In this document: piece by piece, positions 39,269 to 49,900 of the stretch | Position numbering within the stretch: the stretch's first letter is position 1 | How the letters are laid out: each line of letters starts with the position of its first letter | Source of the DNA: Drosophila pseudoobscura | Taxonomy: Eukaryota; Arthropoda; Insecta; Diptera; Drosophilidae | Reading direction: 5' to 3' | NCBI RefSeq assembly: GCF_009870125.1 | Contig: NC_046683.1 | Location: 56,125,869 to 56,189,868, forward strand | Length of the DNA: 64,000 nucleotides | Program-made: the position numbers and the translations under genes | The notes under the pieces: generated by a model | Databases searched by the model: none | Seen by the model: only the letters and a program-made list of their open reading frames with translations | Told to the model about the DNA's origin: nothing

Positions 39269-41148
39269 ATGATTGGCTTAGTGTAAGAGAAAATTATGTT
39301 ACTTTGACTAGAGTTTCTTAATAATTGGTTTTCTTTATAGCCTTTGGATGCTGCTACTGCTGCTCTCCATATCCATTGCTTCGTTTATTTGTTTGCGACA
39401 GTGGCTACAAAACAAGAAAAATAAATTGCATGCGTCGTCGTCAGATAATAGGGTTTATGTCGGCATTTTCCATCCCTACTGTAACTCGGGTGGTGGTGGA
39501 GAGCGTGTCTTATGGTGCGCCGTGAGAGCTTTGCAGGTACTTGTCTTGTTGAAACATAGTCTGCCTTAAAGTCTGGCTAGAATCTGCACTCAATCACTCT
39601 CTATGTACAAACATCATATGTTGATAAGAAGTTGGCCTTATCTAAGCTGTATGGTAAGGCTTGTGATTGCACTATCCGACAAATTTTGGGGCAGAGGCAC
39701 GTTTTTGAATGATATTTTTACAATGTGTAGCCTCTGAGCTATCTTCAGAGCTACCCGTTCCGTTCACATTTGCTCAATAATTTGTTAACATCTTTTCAAC
39801 ATTATTTCATTTAAGGAAAAGTACCCAAATGCCAAGATGGTTATTTATACGGGAGACATAGATGCGTCCCCGAATTCAATATTAGAAAAAGCTAAGAATG
39901 TGTTCAACATTTTAATTGATAGTGATAACGTAGAGTTCGTGTTTTTGAAGCAACGGAACTGGATAGAATCGAAAACCTATCCGCACTTTACTTTATTGGG
40001 CCAAAGCCTAGGATCCATGCTATTAGGATTGGAAGCGCTTTGCAAATTCCCTCCGGATGTCTTTATTGATACCATGGGATATGCTTTTACTTTTCCCTTA
40101 TTCCGATATTTGGTTCAGGCAAAAATCGGCGCCTACGTACATTATCCAGTGATCAGTACCGACATGTTAAGGAGAGTTCAGAGTCGCCAATTGGCCCACA
40201 ACAACAAGAAATACGTGGCGAGAAATCCATTTCTTACTTGGGCAAAACTGGCTTATTACCGCTTGTTTTCAAAGGTGAGTTGCTTACAAAGGATATATGG
40301 TAATGATTAAACCTTATCTACAACATTCCTAGATTTATAAATGGATGGGCCGTTGCGCTGACACAATTATGGTAAACTCCACATGGACTGAGAATCACAT
40401 ATTACAACTGTGGGATGTGCCCTTTAAAACGCATCGTGTGTATCCTCCCTGTGAAGTGAGCCATCTTAAAAATCTTCCGCATTCAGAGAAAAATGATGAG
40501 GTTATCATATTATCTGTGGGACAGTTTCGTCCAGAAAAAGACCATCCATTGCAACTACAAGCTATGTATGAGCTAAGAACTCTATTAGCACAAGAGGAAT
40601 CGCTTTGGAATAAAATACGACTTGTCATTGTGGGCTCCTGCCGAAATAAAGATGACTACGAGAGGCTGAAAAACATGGAAGATTTGTCAAAGCATTTGTC
40701 TCTGGAAAACTGTGTTCAATTTCATGTGAATGTTTCGTATGATGATCTTCTGAGGCTATTTCAAAGTGCTCATATTGGAATACATACCATGTGGAATGAA
40801 CATTTTGGAATTGGAATTGTTGAATGTATGGCAGCTGGTCTTATAATGGTAGCTCATAGGTCTGGAGGTCCTCTACTCGATATCATTGAAACCTCTGAAG
40901 GCAGTCAAAACGGATTTCTGGCAACTGATGCAGTTGAGTATGCGGAAAATATATTAAATATAATTCTCGATTCGTTTGACACAAATAGAATTCGAAATGC
41001 GGCAAGGTATGTGATTACCAATTTGTATCTTAAAAACTACCTATCTATGTTATTGTTTCATTTCAGATCATCGGTGGAGAGATTTTCTGAACAAGAATTT
41101 GAAAAAGGTTTTTTACGAGCTACCTCAACCTTGTTTACAGACGTATAA
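39269..41148 (+). CDS. Alg11: Alg11, GDP-Man:Man3GlcNAc2-PP-dolichol alpha-1,2-mannosyltransferase
   Basis: Adds the fourth and fifth mannoses to the dolichol-linked N-glycan precursor on the cytosolic face of the ER. Predicted exons are 39269-39282, 39341-39536, 39816-40274, 40333-41006 and 41067-41148, giving 474 residues. The N-terminus is a hydrophobic membrane anchor rich in Leu. The family motif GGGGERVLW lies at residues 55-63, with SVGQFRPEK at about 284-292. The GT4-type E-x7-E signature in [15 protein letters not shown] lies at about 378-392. Similarity to the human enzyme runs along the whole chain. The start chosen uses a 14-nt first coding exon that joins in frame; the internal ATG at 39348 is the alternative and gives 467 residues. 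The last intron (60 nt, 41007-41066) has no in-frame stop, so retention would add 20 residues. Confidence 0.93.
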
Positions 41149-41804
41149 AGCCCAAAGGGAATAGTATTTCCACCCCGCAAGAGAGCCATTCTACTCCAGT
41201 AGGACATAGAACATAAAGAACTAGGGGATTAAGCCCCAACCGTTTAAGACTGTGGTAGTTATTATTCTGGCACCCCGCCAGGCTGAAGCTCTGAGTGTAA
41301 CGTGCTTCACGTGTTTTGTATTTTGATCGCTGCCGCCAATCTGTGGAATCCCAACTGGGCAGTCACCGGCACCTTTCGCGTGGGCCAATGACACCTTGAC
41401 GCCCAGTACCAACAAGCGCAACCCACAGCCACCGGTTTTCGAAGAGTTGAACTTTCAGCTCTAAGGTATTTTCAGCTATTTAGGCAAGGTTTTTCCAATA
41501 CCAACTTGGTCAAATATTTGTTCAGAAAATAGCAATCCAATGAATGCATTATATTATTATTTATAATAATAACACCCAAGTTATGGTAACACTTATTTTC
41601 ATTGCTGGTGATAAAACATCGGTGTTTTGCGTAGTTTCGATATATGGTTTTAAGAAAATTGCATTGATTAAATGAAAAACAAAAAGAACTATTGAACTAT
41701 GAACTTTAATTTATATCAATAATATATAACATCATTCGGAGATCCTTAATTTTGCTTAAAAATGCCGAAATTTCCACATGTTCTAAGATTTAAGCTAGCT
41801 TTAC
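41149..41804. other. Alg11-Lamtor1 intergenic region with a GC-richer block
   Basis: The first part must hold the Alg11 3' UTR. Bases 41221-41460 are clearly richer in G+C than the flanks. They hold an open frame on the minus strand (41421-41221, 66 codons) that I do not recognise and do not annotate as a gene. From 41470 the sequence becomes strongly AT-rich. No terminal inverted repeats were found around the GC block; it may be an old pseudogene or transposon fragment. Confidence 0.5.
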
Positions 41805-41856
41805 ATCGATAACATCTAAAAATATCGATGGTCTCGCTGCAAGGAAACCATCGATA
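41805..41856. promoter_or_regulatory. Cluster of three ATCGAT (DRE/BEAF-type) boxes, two in inverted arrangement
   Basis: ATCGAT occurs at 41805-41810, 41824-41829 and 41850-41855. The last two sit in a perfect inverted repeat with 10-nt arms, TATCGATGGT (41823-41832) and ACCATCGATA (41847-41856), separated by 14 nt. In Drosophila the DRE (TATCGATA) is bound by DREF, and clustered CGATA motifs are bound by the insulator protein BEAF-32. The cluster lies 84-135 bp before the Lamtor1 ATG and is the likely promoter or domain-boundary element for that gene. Confidence 0.72.
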
Positions 41857-41939
41857 GTTTCACATCACTAAATTTTACAATAATTAAACTGTTGAATGAA
41901 TGTTGAATAATAAAAATAATAATAAAACGCACGTGTAAT

Positions 41940-42851
41940 ATGGAATATGTTCATTCTGTTTGGAACTACATTGCTTCGGTGTGCAGTTGCTTGCATTGCG
42001 CCGAGGACGTTGGTGCTCAGGTAAGCTGTAATGACGACATTTTTGGACAATAATAGAAGCATTGCTACTTTGTCTTGCAGAACATTGAACCAAACGAAAG
42101 AACACACCTACTCGTAGATCCCGTCAACCATAGTCCAGCCCTTAGAAGAAGCAATTCCGATGGCTTAAGTAACGATTATTCCCACTCACTTCCCAAAAAA
42201 GATGACCAAACGGCACTATCTAGACTTGTACAGAATACAGCAATGTACGTAGTTCAAAAGAAGCAATATGCATGCCCATACCCACATACATATATGCATA
42301 TGCATTGTGCATACATACATATGTACATATATACTTATCTGCATTCATATTTCTAGAAACATGATCAATGTGGGCGCTATGGATTGCCATAGCCTGGAAC
42401 ATCAGGAGTACACCGACAGAATAAAGACTTATTCGCAGCGCTTGCATGAACTGTGGAACAATGTTCAGCATCCCAACATAACAAGGAAAGGTTAGGCACC
42501 CCTTGATTATTATTATAATTAAACTTAACAATGTAATTTGAATTTATCCAGGCCTGTTGAAAGATGTTCCCAGTCATCAGTTTTATATAACAAAACCAAT
42601 TTATGCTAAGGATACACTTCAGGTTAGTTGCTAATAAAGTTGATTTTGTAAGTCTGCGTTACCTTGCAGAATTTGATAACTGCTATGTATTCTGTAGCTG
42701 TATATGTTTGAGCTTTAACGAACTGAAGTCATAATTAATGCATTGTTTCTATTTTCAGATGAAATTGTTTATTGAGAAAGCCCTCATCGGTGTTAATCAA
42801 ATACAGATCGACCACAAAGAAGCGGTTGTAGTTCCTTTCCAAATACCCTGA
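41940..42851 (+). CDS. Lamtor1: Lamtor1 (p18), Ragulator scaffold on late endosomes/lysosomes
   Basis: LAMTOR1 wraps the other Ragulator subunits and anchors the complex and the Rag GTPases to the lysosome for TORC1 activation by amino acids. Predicted exons are 41940-42020, 42081-42244, 42357-42490, 42552-42622 and 42759-42851, giving 180 residues. Family features seen are an ERTHLLVDP block that matches the ERKLLLDP of vertebrate p18, the segment around HSLPKKDDQTALSRLVQNTA, the helix LEHQEYTDRIKTYSQRL, and a C-terminus ending in PFQIP. The N-terminus starts MEYVHS and has cysteines in SVCSCLHC; it lacks the Met-Gly-Cys-Cys start that is myristoylated in mammals. The second intron contains a CATA-rich simple repeat. 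The gene lies tightly between Alg11 and the next gene (177 bp downstream). Confidence 0.9.
42277..42335. repeat. CATA/TATG-rich simple repeat in Lamtor1 intron 2
   Basis: Imperfect alternation of cata, tgca and tacata units inside the 112-nt intron 42245-42356. Similar CATA-rich tracts recur elsewhere in the window (47070-47150, 51425-51455, 52274-52327, 61520-61550) and appear to be ordinary Drosophila low-complexity DNA. Confidence 0.8.
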
Positions 42852-43028
42852 TTGTTCATGAAAGATAAGTAATAGATTGTGTGTGTATCAATTTATATTG
42901 GTACTAAGTAACCCATGCAAAATCACTTAACCGATTTATTATTTTATTTAGTGTATAAATACAAATAAATACAATATATAACACATACATACTCCCTCAG
43001 AGAATTTTTGTACAATTCAATAAAAACA

Positions 43029-46000
43029 ATGTCTTTTGACCTTAATCATAAGCTATGGGTAGCTACCAGAAAAGATATTGGGCAACTCATCAAAAAGCAG
43101 AATCGATTGAAGAAATTGGAACCCCCCGAAGAGAAGGCTATCTCGTTTAAAATATTTTCCGAGCTTTATGTGCTATACGTAGAGCTTGTAAACAAGTTGG
43201 GTTTCATCTATCATAATACTTTTCAAGTGCAAAAACGAGCTGTAGTGCGCATTCTTGTTGAGAGTGCAACACAGCAGCTGCTGAGGCTCAAGGAGGAATT
43301 GAAAGGCATGGAGTTGAGCGAGTACGTATATATAGATAAAGCATTAGTTGCTAGAAGGCTCACGCCGCGGGATCTGGTTATTTGGAGATCACCTCAATTT
43401 TTATATCGCCGTCCCTTGGACGTTCAAAATATCGTAGCCGATAACAAATTGTACATGAATGATATAGAAAAGGTTGAGAAGGAAGCACAGGATTGGGTCA
43501 AAGTTACAGAAGCAGTGACGCTTATTCAAGCGCACGAAAGGGCGCGCAGAGCTCGTGTGTATAAGTCAAATATAAACTATGATAAAAAGAAATTTCTCAA
43601 GGTCCTACAAAGAAAAAAAATCAACTATAGATTTACATTCAAGCCGGATCAAGCAATGAGTATACCTGTTAAGAGAACTATATTTGCGGCCGATTTTATA
43701 AAGGACGTGGAATCATGTGAAAACTTAAAAGAAAAAATAGATGTATTGGAGCCGTCTACTGATAGTAAATAAATTTATGCTGAATATATATATATTTTAA
43801 CTCGAGCTATATTTGTATTCTAGATGAAGAATTGGAAAGGCTAAATAAACTACGAGACGATGCAGCTAGTAAGATACAAAATTGCTGGAGGCGATACAAG
43901 ACAAGAAAGATTATGAGAATGAGAAGTAGATTTAAAGAAGAATTATACGGTATGAAAAAACATAGAAAGCTAAAACGCCCGAATCGTTTTGCGAATTCAG
44001 TTTTGGAAATGTATAAAAAGGAGATGTTGAAAAAGAAGCTGGACGAGGAATATATTCAATTAATTACTGATGAACGAACAAGGCTTCTGCAAATGCGAAC
44101 TCCTTGGATGATGGAAGACATATCCGATCATATTCGTGCCTGGTTTAAAGAATTGTAAGTTATATGACATATTTTTGTTTGCATAGCTTTGAACAGAGAA
44201 GGAAAGGCTACAACATTATCAACAATTTATCTTTACAATATTTAATTAATTTTCTTAACAGTTATGAAAAGACCGGAAACTTCCACCCATATCCCGATCC
44301 GATTAAAACTGGAACCGTATTAGTTGTCATCGATGAAACAATGACTCCATTAGAGTTTCAAGACACTCTAGGTAAAAAGCCTATGACCAAAGCGGAACGC
44401 CAGAAGTTGGCTGAAAAGAAAAAGGCAGAAAAGCAGAAACAAAAGGACAAAATACGAAAGCAGAAAATGAAGGACGCGAAACGAAGGAAAAAATTAAAAG
44501 ATGCCGGAATAATTGATGTTGCCTACGAGATGACTTCAAGCAAAGCCATAGGTAGGGAGAGCATATGTATACTCTATCGTGTTTGTTTTTGCGCTATACT
44601 ACAACAAAAATCCTATATTTATATATATATATTTACAGCAAATATTGAAGAAGCAATGAAGCAATTTGCTCTTGATTGGAGAAACATTGATGAATACCTC
44701 AACAAAAATCATGATCCGATCAAAGATTGGGTTACAGAGGAAGAGTTGGCGAAGATACATCAGGAGCTGAGAGGATTGGTTGATGAATATATGAGGTAAA
44801 TATATTACACATTTTTTGTTTCTTTGTAAGTAAAAGTACCTATACCGATTCTGATTACATTTTGAAGGTTTTGTTGGTATACAGAAACTCGATACGTAAC
44901 ACATCATACTTTCAAGTTTAATAGTTATATTTGATGTTAATTGAATCGATTATCTTATAGGATAGAATATGAGCTGCTTAGAGCAGCTTTGGCTAAAGAT
45001 ACCAAGACAAAATATAAGGCTCAAAAAGTAAAGAAGGCCAAAGCTAAAAAGGAAAAAAAGAAGAAAAAGGTCAAGGATATGACAGCCGATCGAACGCTTG
45101 ATTCATTATACCAAGAATTGAAAGATGAAGGAATTATAGAGGAAGTTTCCCACAAAGATTTTGATGAATTTATTGCCGACTTCAACTTTTTAGCAAATGA
45201 TACAAGAGATGAAGATGGTTTAACGTTAGTACTTTTATAGCTTAATATTTAATATCGTTTCATTTATACGAATGTGAACACATTTTACAGAACTGTGGGC
45301 CCAGCGAAGGGGGATATAAAAATGATCATTCAAGAATCAATGCTGGGAATGGGAGAATTCGATATTGATAAACCAAAGTCAATTTTATTAATAGGACCAC
45401 TTAACAGTGGGAAAAAGCTACTTTGTAATATAATTGCATCGGAATTAGGTATGTATTATGCATTGACATATGATACATCAGTTATGACTTATATCGATTA
45501 TCGTTTATATTTCAGATGCTGTATTTATAAATCTTAGTCCAGAAAAAGTTTTTAAATTTGCTGATAATATGAAGTATTTCCTACATGTTGTTATGAAAGT
45601 AGCAAAGGCCTTTCAGCCAGCTATATTATATATCGAAGAAGCTCATCGTGTATTTTTGAAGAAGATTCCGCCTGAGCTAAAGGAAATTAATCCAACGCTC
45701 CTCGCTTCTTCTATACCGAAAGGCATTTTGAAAAATATCAAAAAAACTGACAAGGTTGTTTTATTGGGCACCAGCAACATGCCATGGTCTGCGAAGGGAA
45801 AATTCAAGAAAGCATTCCAGAAAGTCCTGCTTATACCAAAGTGCGACTATGCTACTAGTTTCCTGCTTTGGCTAGAACTAATGACAGAAAACGTAGAAAA
45901 TATGGAGGAGTATGCATATTCTGCGCTGGCAAGAGTCTTGCAAGCATATAACTCTGGTGATATCGCACAGAACATAAGTCAGACATTAGATGTTTCCCGA

Positions 46001-46260
46001 AGAATGAGGCTTAACAATGAAGCGTTAGACCCCAACGAATTTTTGGAATATTTCTTGAGCAAACATGATGAGCCAATATTTCCTCCAGAACAAAAGGTAA
46101 AACATCAAAGCTTGTAATCCAAAAATTGATAATATACGTAACTTAATATCTTTAGATCATGGACAAATTTGACAAATGGTTTGGAAAGTCTAACAAATTT
46201 TTGAAATTAAGGCGCAAGTTTATGGCTAAAAAGATGGCAAAACAAAAGAAAAAGAAATAG
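43029..46260 (+). CDS. DRC11/IQCA1-like protein: IQ motif and divergent AAA domain, axonemal
   Basis: Orthologue-type match to IQCA1 (DRC11), a subunit of the nexin-dynein regulatory complex of motile cilia; in flies this points to sperm tails. Exons are 43029-43764, 43824-44154, 44262-44551, 44639-44795, 44961-45224, 45291-45448, 45516-46096 and 46156-46260, giving 873 residues. An IQ-like helix lies near residues 161-180 (TLIQAHERARRAR), and a clear IQ motif near 259-275 (AASKIQNCWRRYKTRK). Lys/Glu-rich coiled-coil stretches follow, including KKEKKKKKVK. The AAA domain has a Walker A-like GPLNSGKK (628-635) and a Walker B-like ILYIEEAH (about 682-689). The Walker A ends GKK and not GK[ST], so ATPase activity is doubtful. 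The C-terminus is very basic (KKMAKQKKKK). The start is the ATG at 43029, context aaaacaATG. The first donor (43765, gtaaat) is the weakest splice call. Confidence 0.88.
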
Positions 46261-46922
46261 GTGGATCTCATACGCACTTACTGTTCATTAATATTCAAAT
46301 TCAAATGTATTAGTCCCACATAAATAAACTTTTGAAACATTTTGGAACGTATAAGGAATAGTGTTGCATTAATATGAATATTTTTAAATTACGACTATTC
46401 AGATTTTCCTTTCAGCTGGGCCGGAAGTGTTAGTTTAACATAAAATAATAAATTAAACTCATTGCACCCAAAAAAAATTACACAAAATAATATTCTTATA
46501 AATAAAATTCTTGCGTATTCAGCTAAACAATAAATCCATCTCTGTATATTGTCTTCTATATTCTACAAAACCCAAAAACCAATATTATGTTGAGGCTTAC
46601 AAGTATAAGTGATGCAGATAAGATGCCAGACCAGACCTTTACTCGCATCATATCGCTTTTAAAGCTCCAAAAAGCTTTCGATATAACACTGCCCTCGACT
46701 GAGCATGCGCTCCATTAATATAACTTTTAAGAATAAATACAATTATACTTGTCAGTCCTCGATTCTAGTCCATTTTATACATCAAACAAGAGAAAATGAT
46801 ATTAATTTAGGAAGCAATAGTGAATTGTTGTGAGAGTTAATGTGCCCACGATATTCAAATAACTGGTGGCTAACGGAAAGTTAAGAAAAAGAAAGACATA
46901 CGCACAATAAATACATATTAAA
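46261..46922. other. Intergenic region after the DRC11-like gene, probably including the 5' UTR of the Ig gene
   Basis: A consensus AATAAA lies at 46323-46328, 63 bp past the stop at 46260, and is the probable poly(A) signal of the DRC11-like gene. The rest is AT-rich, without recognisable coding sequence. The part just before 46923 is probably 5' UTR of the Ig-domain gene. Confidence 0.65.
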
Positions 46923-49900
46923 ATGGTAAGGACGAAATTGTGTGCCCCCAACATCAGAAATGTTTATTACAACATAAATGTCGTGTATTAATTGGCTTTT
47001 TTTTCCTGTGAACTTCAAATGTTTCACTTCTGAAACCAAATAAGACTTATTGTCTGCAATAATGTAAAAGTATATACATATGTACATTACGGGGATATAT
47101 ATGGCTATGCCTGCATATGTATGTACATTTGTATGTATGTATGTGTATTTTGGTTTACATAAGCGCGTATCGTGTGTGTACTTAGATATGTATTCATATA
47201 TCTTTACCAACTTTATAATTGAAGTGTTTAAAGTTTTCATTGGGTTTAAAAGGCCTGCATATTGATTAGTTTGTACTAGAGATGCGCATGGACTGCGTTT
47301 TTTGCCGTAGCACACCGTGCCTCGAATATTTTTTCGTTTTTTAGCCGAGTCGGTCCGTGCCTGGCAAGATTGGCCCGCCCCCGCACCCATCCCTAGTTTG
47401 TATTAACGGTTATATGTACATATTTATACGAGGACGTATTATGTATTTCCTTATGCATATAAATATGCGCATATGTACAATGTTCATATGTACATTTGAA
47501 TTTAATATATATGGACGTACAAATCTATATAGTACCACTCCACCAATCCACTTGCGGATTTTCAATAAAATATTTTTGTCTTGCAGAAAAGGAGGTATTA
47601 AAAGAATATACATTTCTGAACACATATATTCCTGCTCTATTTCAATAGCCGGTTATTTTGTTTCTGTGATTAAATTGTACCTCAACGGCGGCAGGAATTT
47701 CAACATTCCGATTTTAAGCCAATAGTTCGCTGTTTTACTCAAAAAGTAATTAATAAGCAATATACATATATATGAATGAGAGAATATGGTTGATTACTTA
47801 TTTTTCCCTGACTTTCCATTGACTAAAGGCTCCTTTGTTGTGCTTATTGTGCAACTTTAAGCAATTAAATTGGCATATTTTGGAGTTCTCCACTCTCATT
47901 CAATAGACTCTACTGCAAGGGTCAAGTAAACTCCAAGTCTTGATCTAATCACAGATTATCCAATATGTCATCCGGTTCTGTGTCGTGATTTTCTTTCCTG
48001 TTACAAGTTTATATTGCGAGATAGTTTTATTTGCGAGGCCTTAAAGCAAACCGAAAGTACCGCACCTGATTTGTATAACCAAACATAAATATACCATTTT
48101 GTCGTGTATTTCAGAGCTACTACTCAAGGAGATCGTATTGGCAATTTGCTCTATATTTCTTTGCGCTTACTATATACTGCATAGGTAAGTACTATACCTT
48201 TATTTTTTATACAAAATGCTTAAAGTATGCATTTGAATATTTACACTTTTCTAATATTCAATATGTTAATCAATCAGAAGACTACATGGAGAGCGAAAGC
48301 TCTGAATATTTTTTAGAATTACTTCAAACTGAGATAATCAAATAAATGCCGAATATCTTTCTTTTCCAGATGGATCCTTCATATTGCCTGAGAATGATCC
48401 ACCCACAACTGCTCCGAAATTTTTATCTAGAGGTCACCTTTATAAAGTTATTGTCGGGGAAACAATAGAGCTGCCATGCAAAGTACAAAATCTTGGATCT
48501 TTTGTGCTGTTGTGGAGGAAGGGCTCATCTGTGCTTACTGCTGGGCATCTAAAAATATCAAGAGATCAACGTTTTAAAATTGTTGGCGACTACAACTTGC
48601 AGATCAATGGAGTTAAGACGCAGGATGCCGGGGACTATATATGCCAGCTTGGCGATCAGGAAAATCGTGACCAAGTCCATACTGTTGAAATTTTGGGTAT
48701 AATATTATTTAAACATAATTGCATTTTGCTGAATTTACTTTACAACTCTAAACTATTTTCAGTCCCACCAACTCTGAGGGCACTTCCGCACAATGGACAA
48801 GTCACTGCGCGAAAAGGAAGCACTGTCACATTGGAATGCAAAGCCTCTGGTAATCCCGTCCCAACAATATTCTGGTTCAAGAAAGACGTGTTTTCCGGAC
48901 CAACTCATCTATCGGATAGCTCCACATTGATATTAGAGAATGTGGACAGACACCATGCTGGCACATATCAGTGCTCAGCAGATAATGGCGTTAAAGAGCG
49001 AGTTTCGATGGACATACAGCTAACTATATTATGTAAGAGTATTTTATATCTCATTATAAGTTGAAAATAATCGTAATACTATTTTTTTGTAATATCACAA
49101 AATATTACTATTTCTTTTCCAGCTCCCCCAGAAATTACCGTTGAAAAATCATGGGTACATGCAGCAGAAGGATATGATGTTGAACTGGTCTGCATTGTGC
49201 ACGGTGATGTGAGTTCTGAAGTAAGTAACACAAGGGTTGAGCGCTATAATATTTTTTTGGTGGAAGTGAATTTTTTTTAACAACTAGAAGGAAGTCTTTT
49301 CGGCCCATGAAGTGTATACATATATGAAAAAGTATAAAGTAAAGTATACACTACTTTTATATATTCTTGATCAGAATAAAAAGCCATGCCGAATCGGGAT
49401 CCGCCAGAAGGTACAAGTGAAAGTGCAGTGGATAACCCTTCGAAGCGCTTACTCATTACCTCTTTCTCTTTCTAACTCACACTCTTTCTCGTGCCATGTG
49501 CGTCTTCTGGCGGAGGGGTGCGAATGGGTTGTTGGGTTGTTGGTTAAAGAAGAGAGAGTGAGACAGATTTAAACAAAATGTAAAGAGCAATGGAAACGGA
49601 AATTCTAATAAAGTAATTCATTGGGAAGAAAGATGATAAGCGGAGTGCACGAATTAACATAACAACATAACTAGCGGCTGTGGTTCCTTTCTCTTTTTTT
49701 ACGTTCTTCCCATCAGAGAGATCACACCCCAGCGATTACGAAAGACTGCCAGAGAAATGCGACAGTCTTTGCGAGGGGAACTAATTTCGGTTTGTTTTTT
49801 ATTATTTACAGATGCTATGGTACCAAAATTCATTTTTACTGGATCCCACTGATCGTCGTTCTATGTACCCACGCGATGATAGATACAGCCTTATTATTCG

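Noticed and set aside
41221..41421. 66-codon minus-strand open frame between Alg11 and Lamtor1
   Set aside because: No ATG-context, domain or splice evidence was recognised; kept only as an unexplained GC-rich block.
42220..42531. 103-codon minus-strand frame over Lamtor1
   Set aside because: It is the antisense shadow of Lamtor1 exons plus a CATA-rich intron.
46881..47390. 169-codon minus-strand open frame in intron 1 of the Ig gene
   Set aside because: Composition is dominated by CATA repeats (Tyr/Ile/His-rich translation) and it runs through the MITE; no homology recognised.
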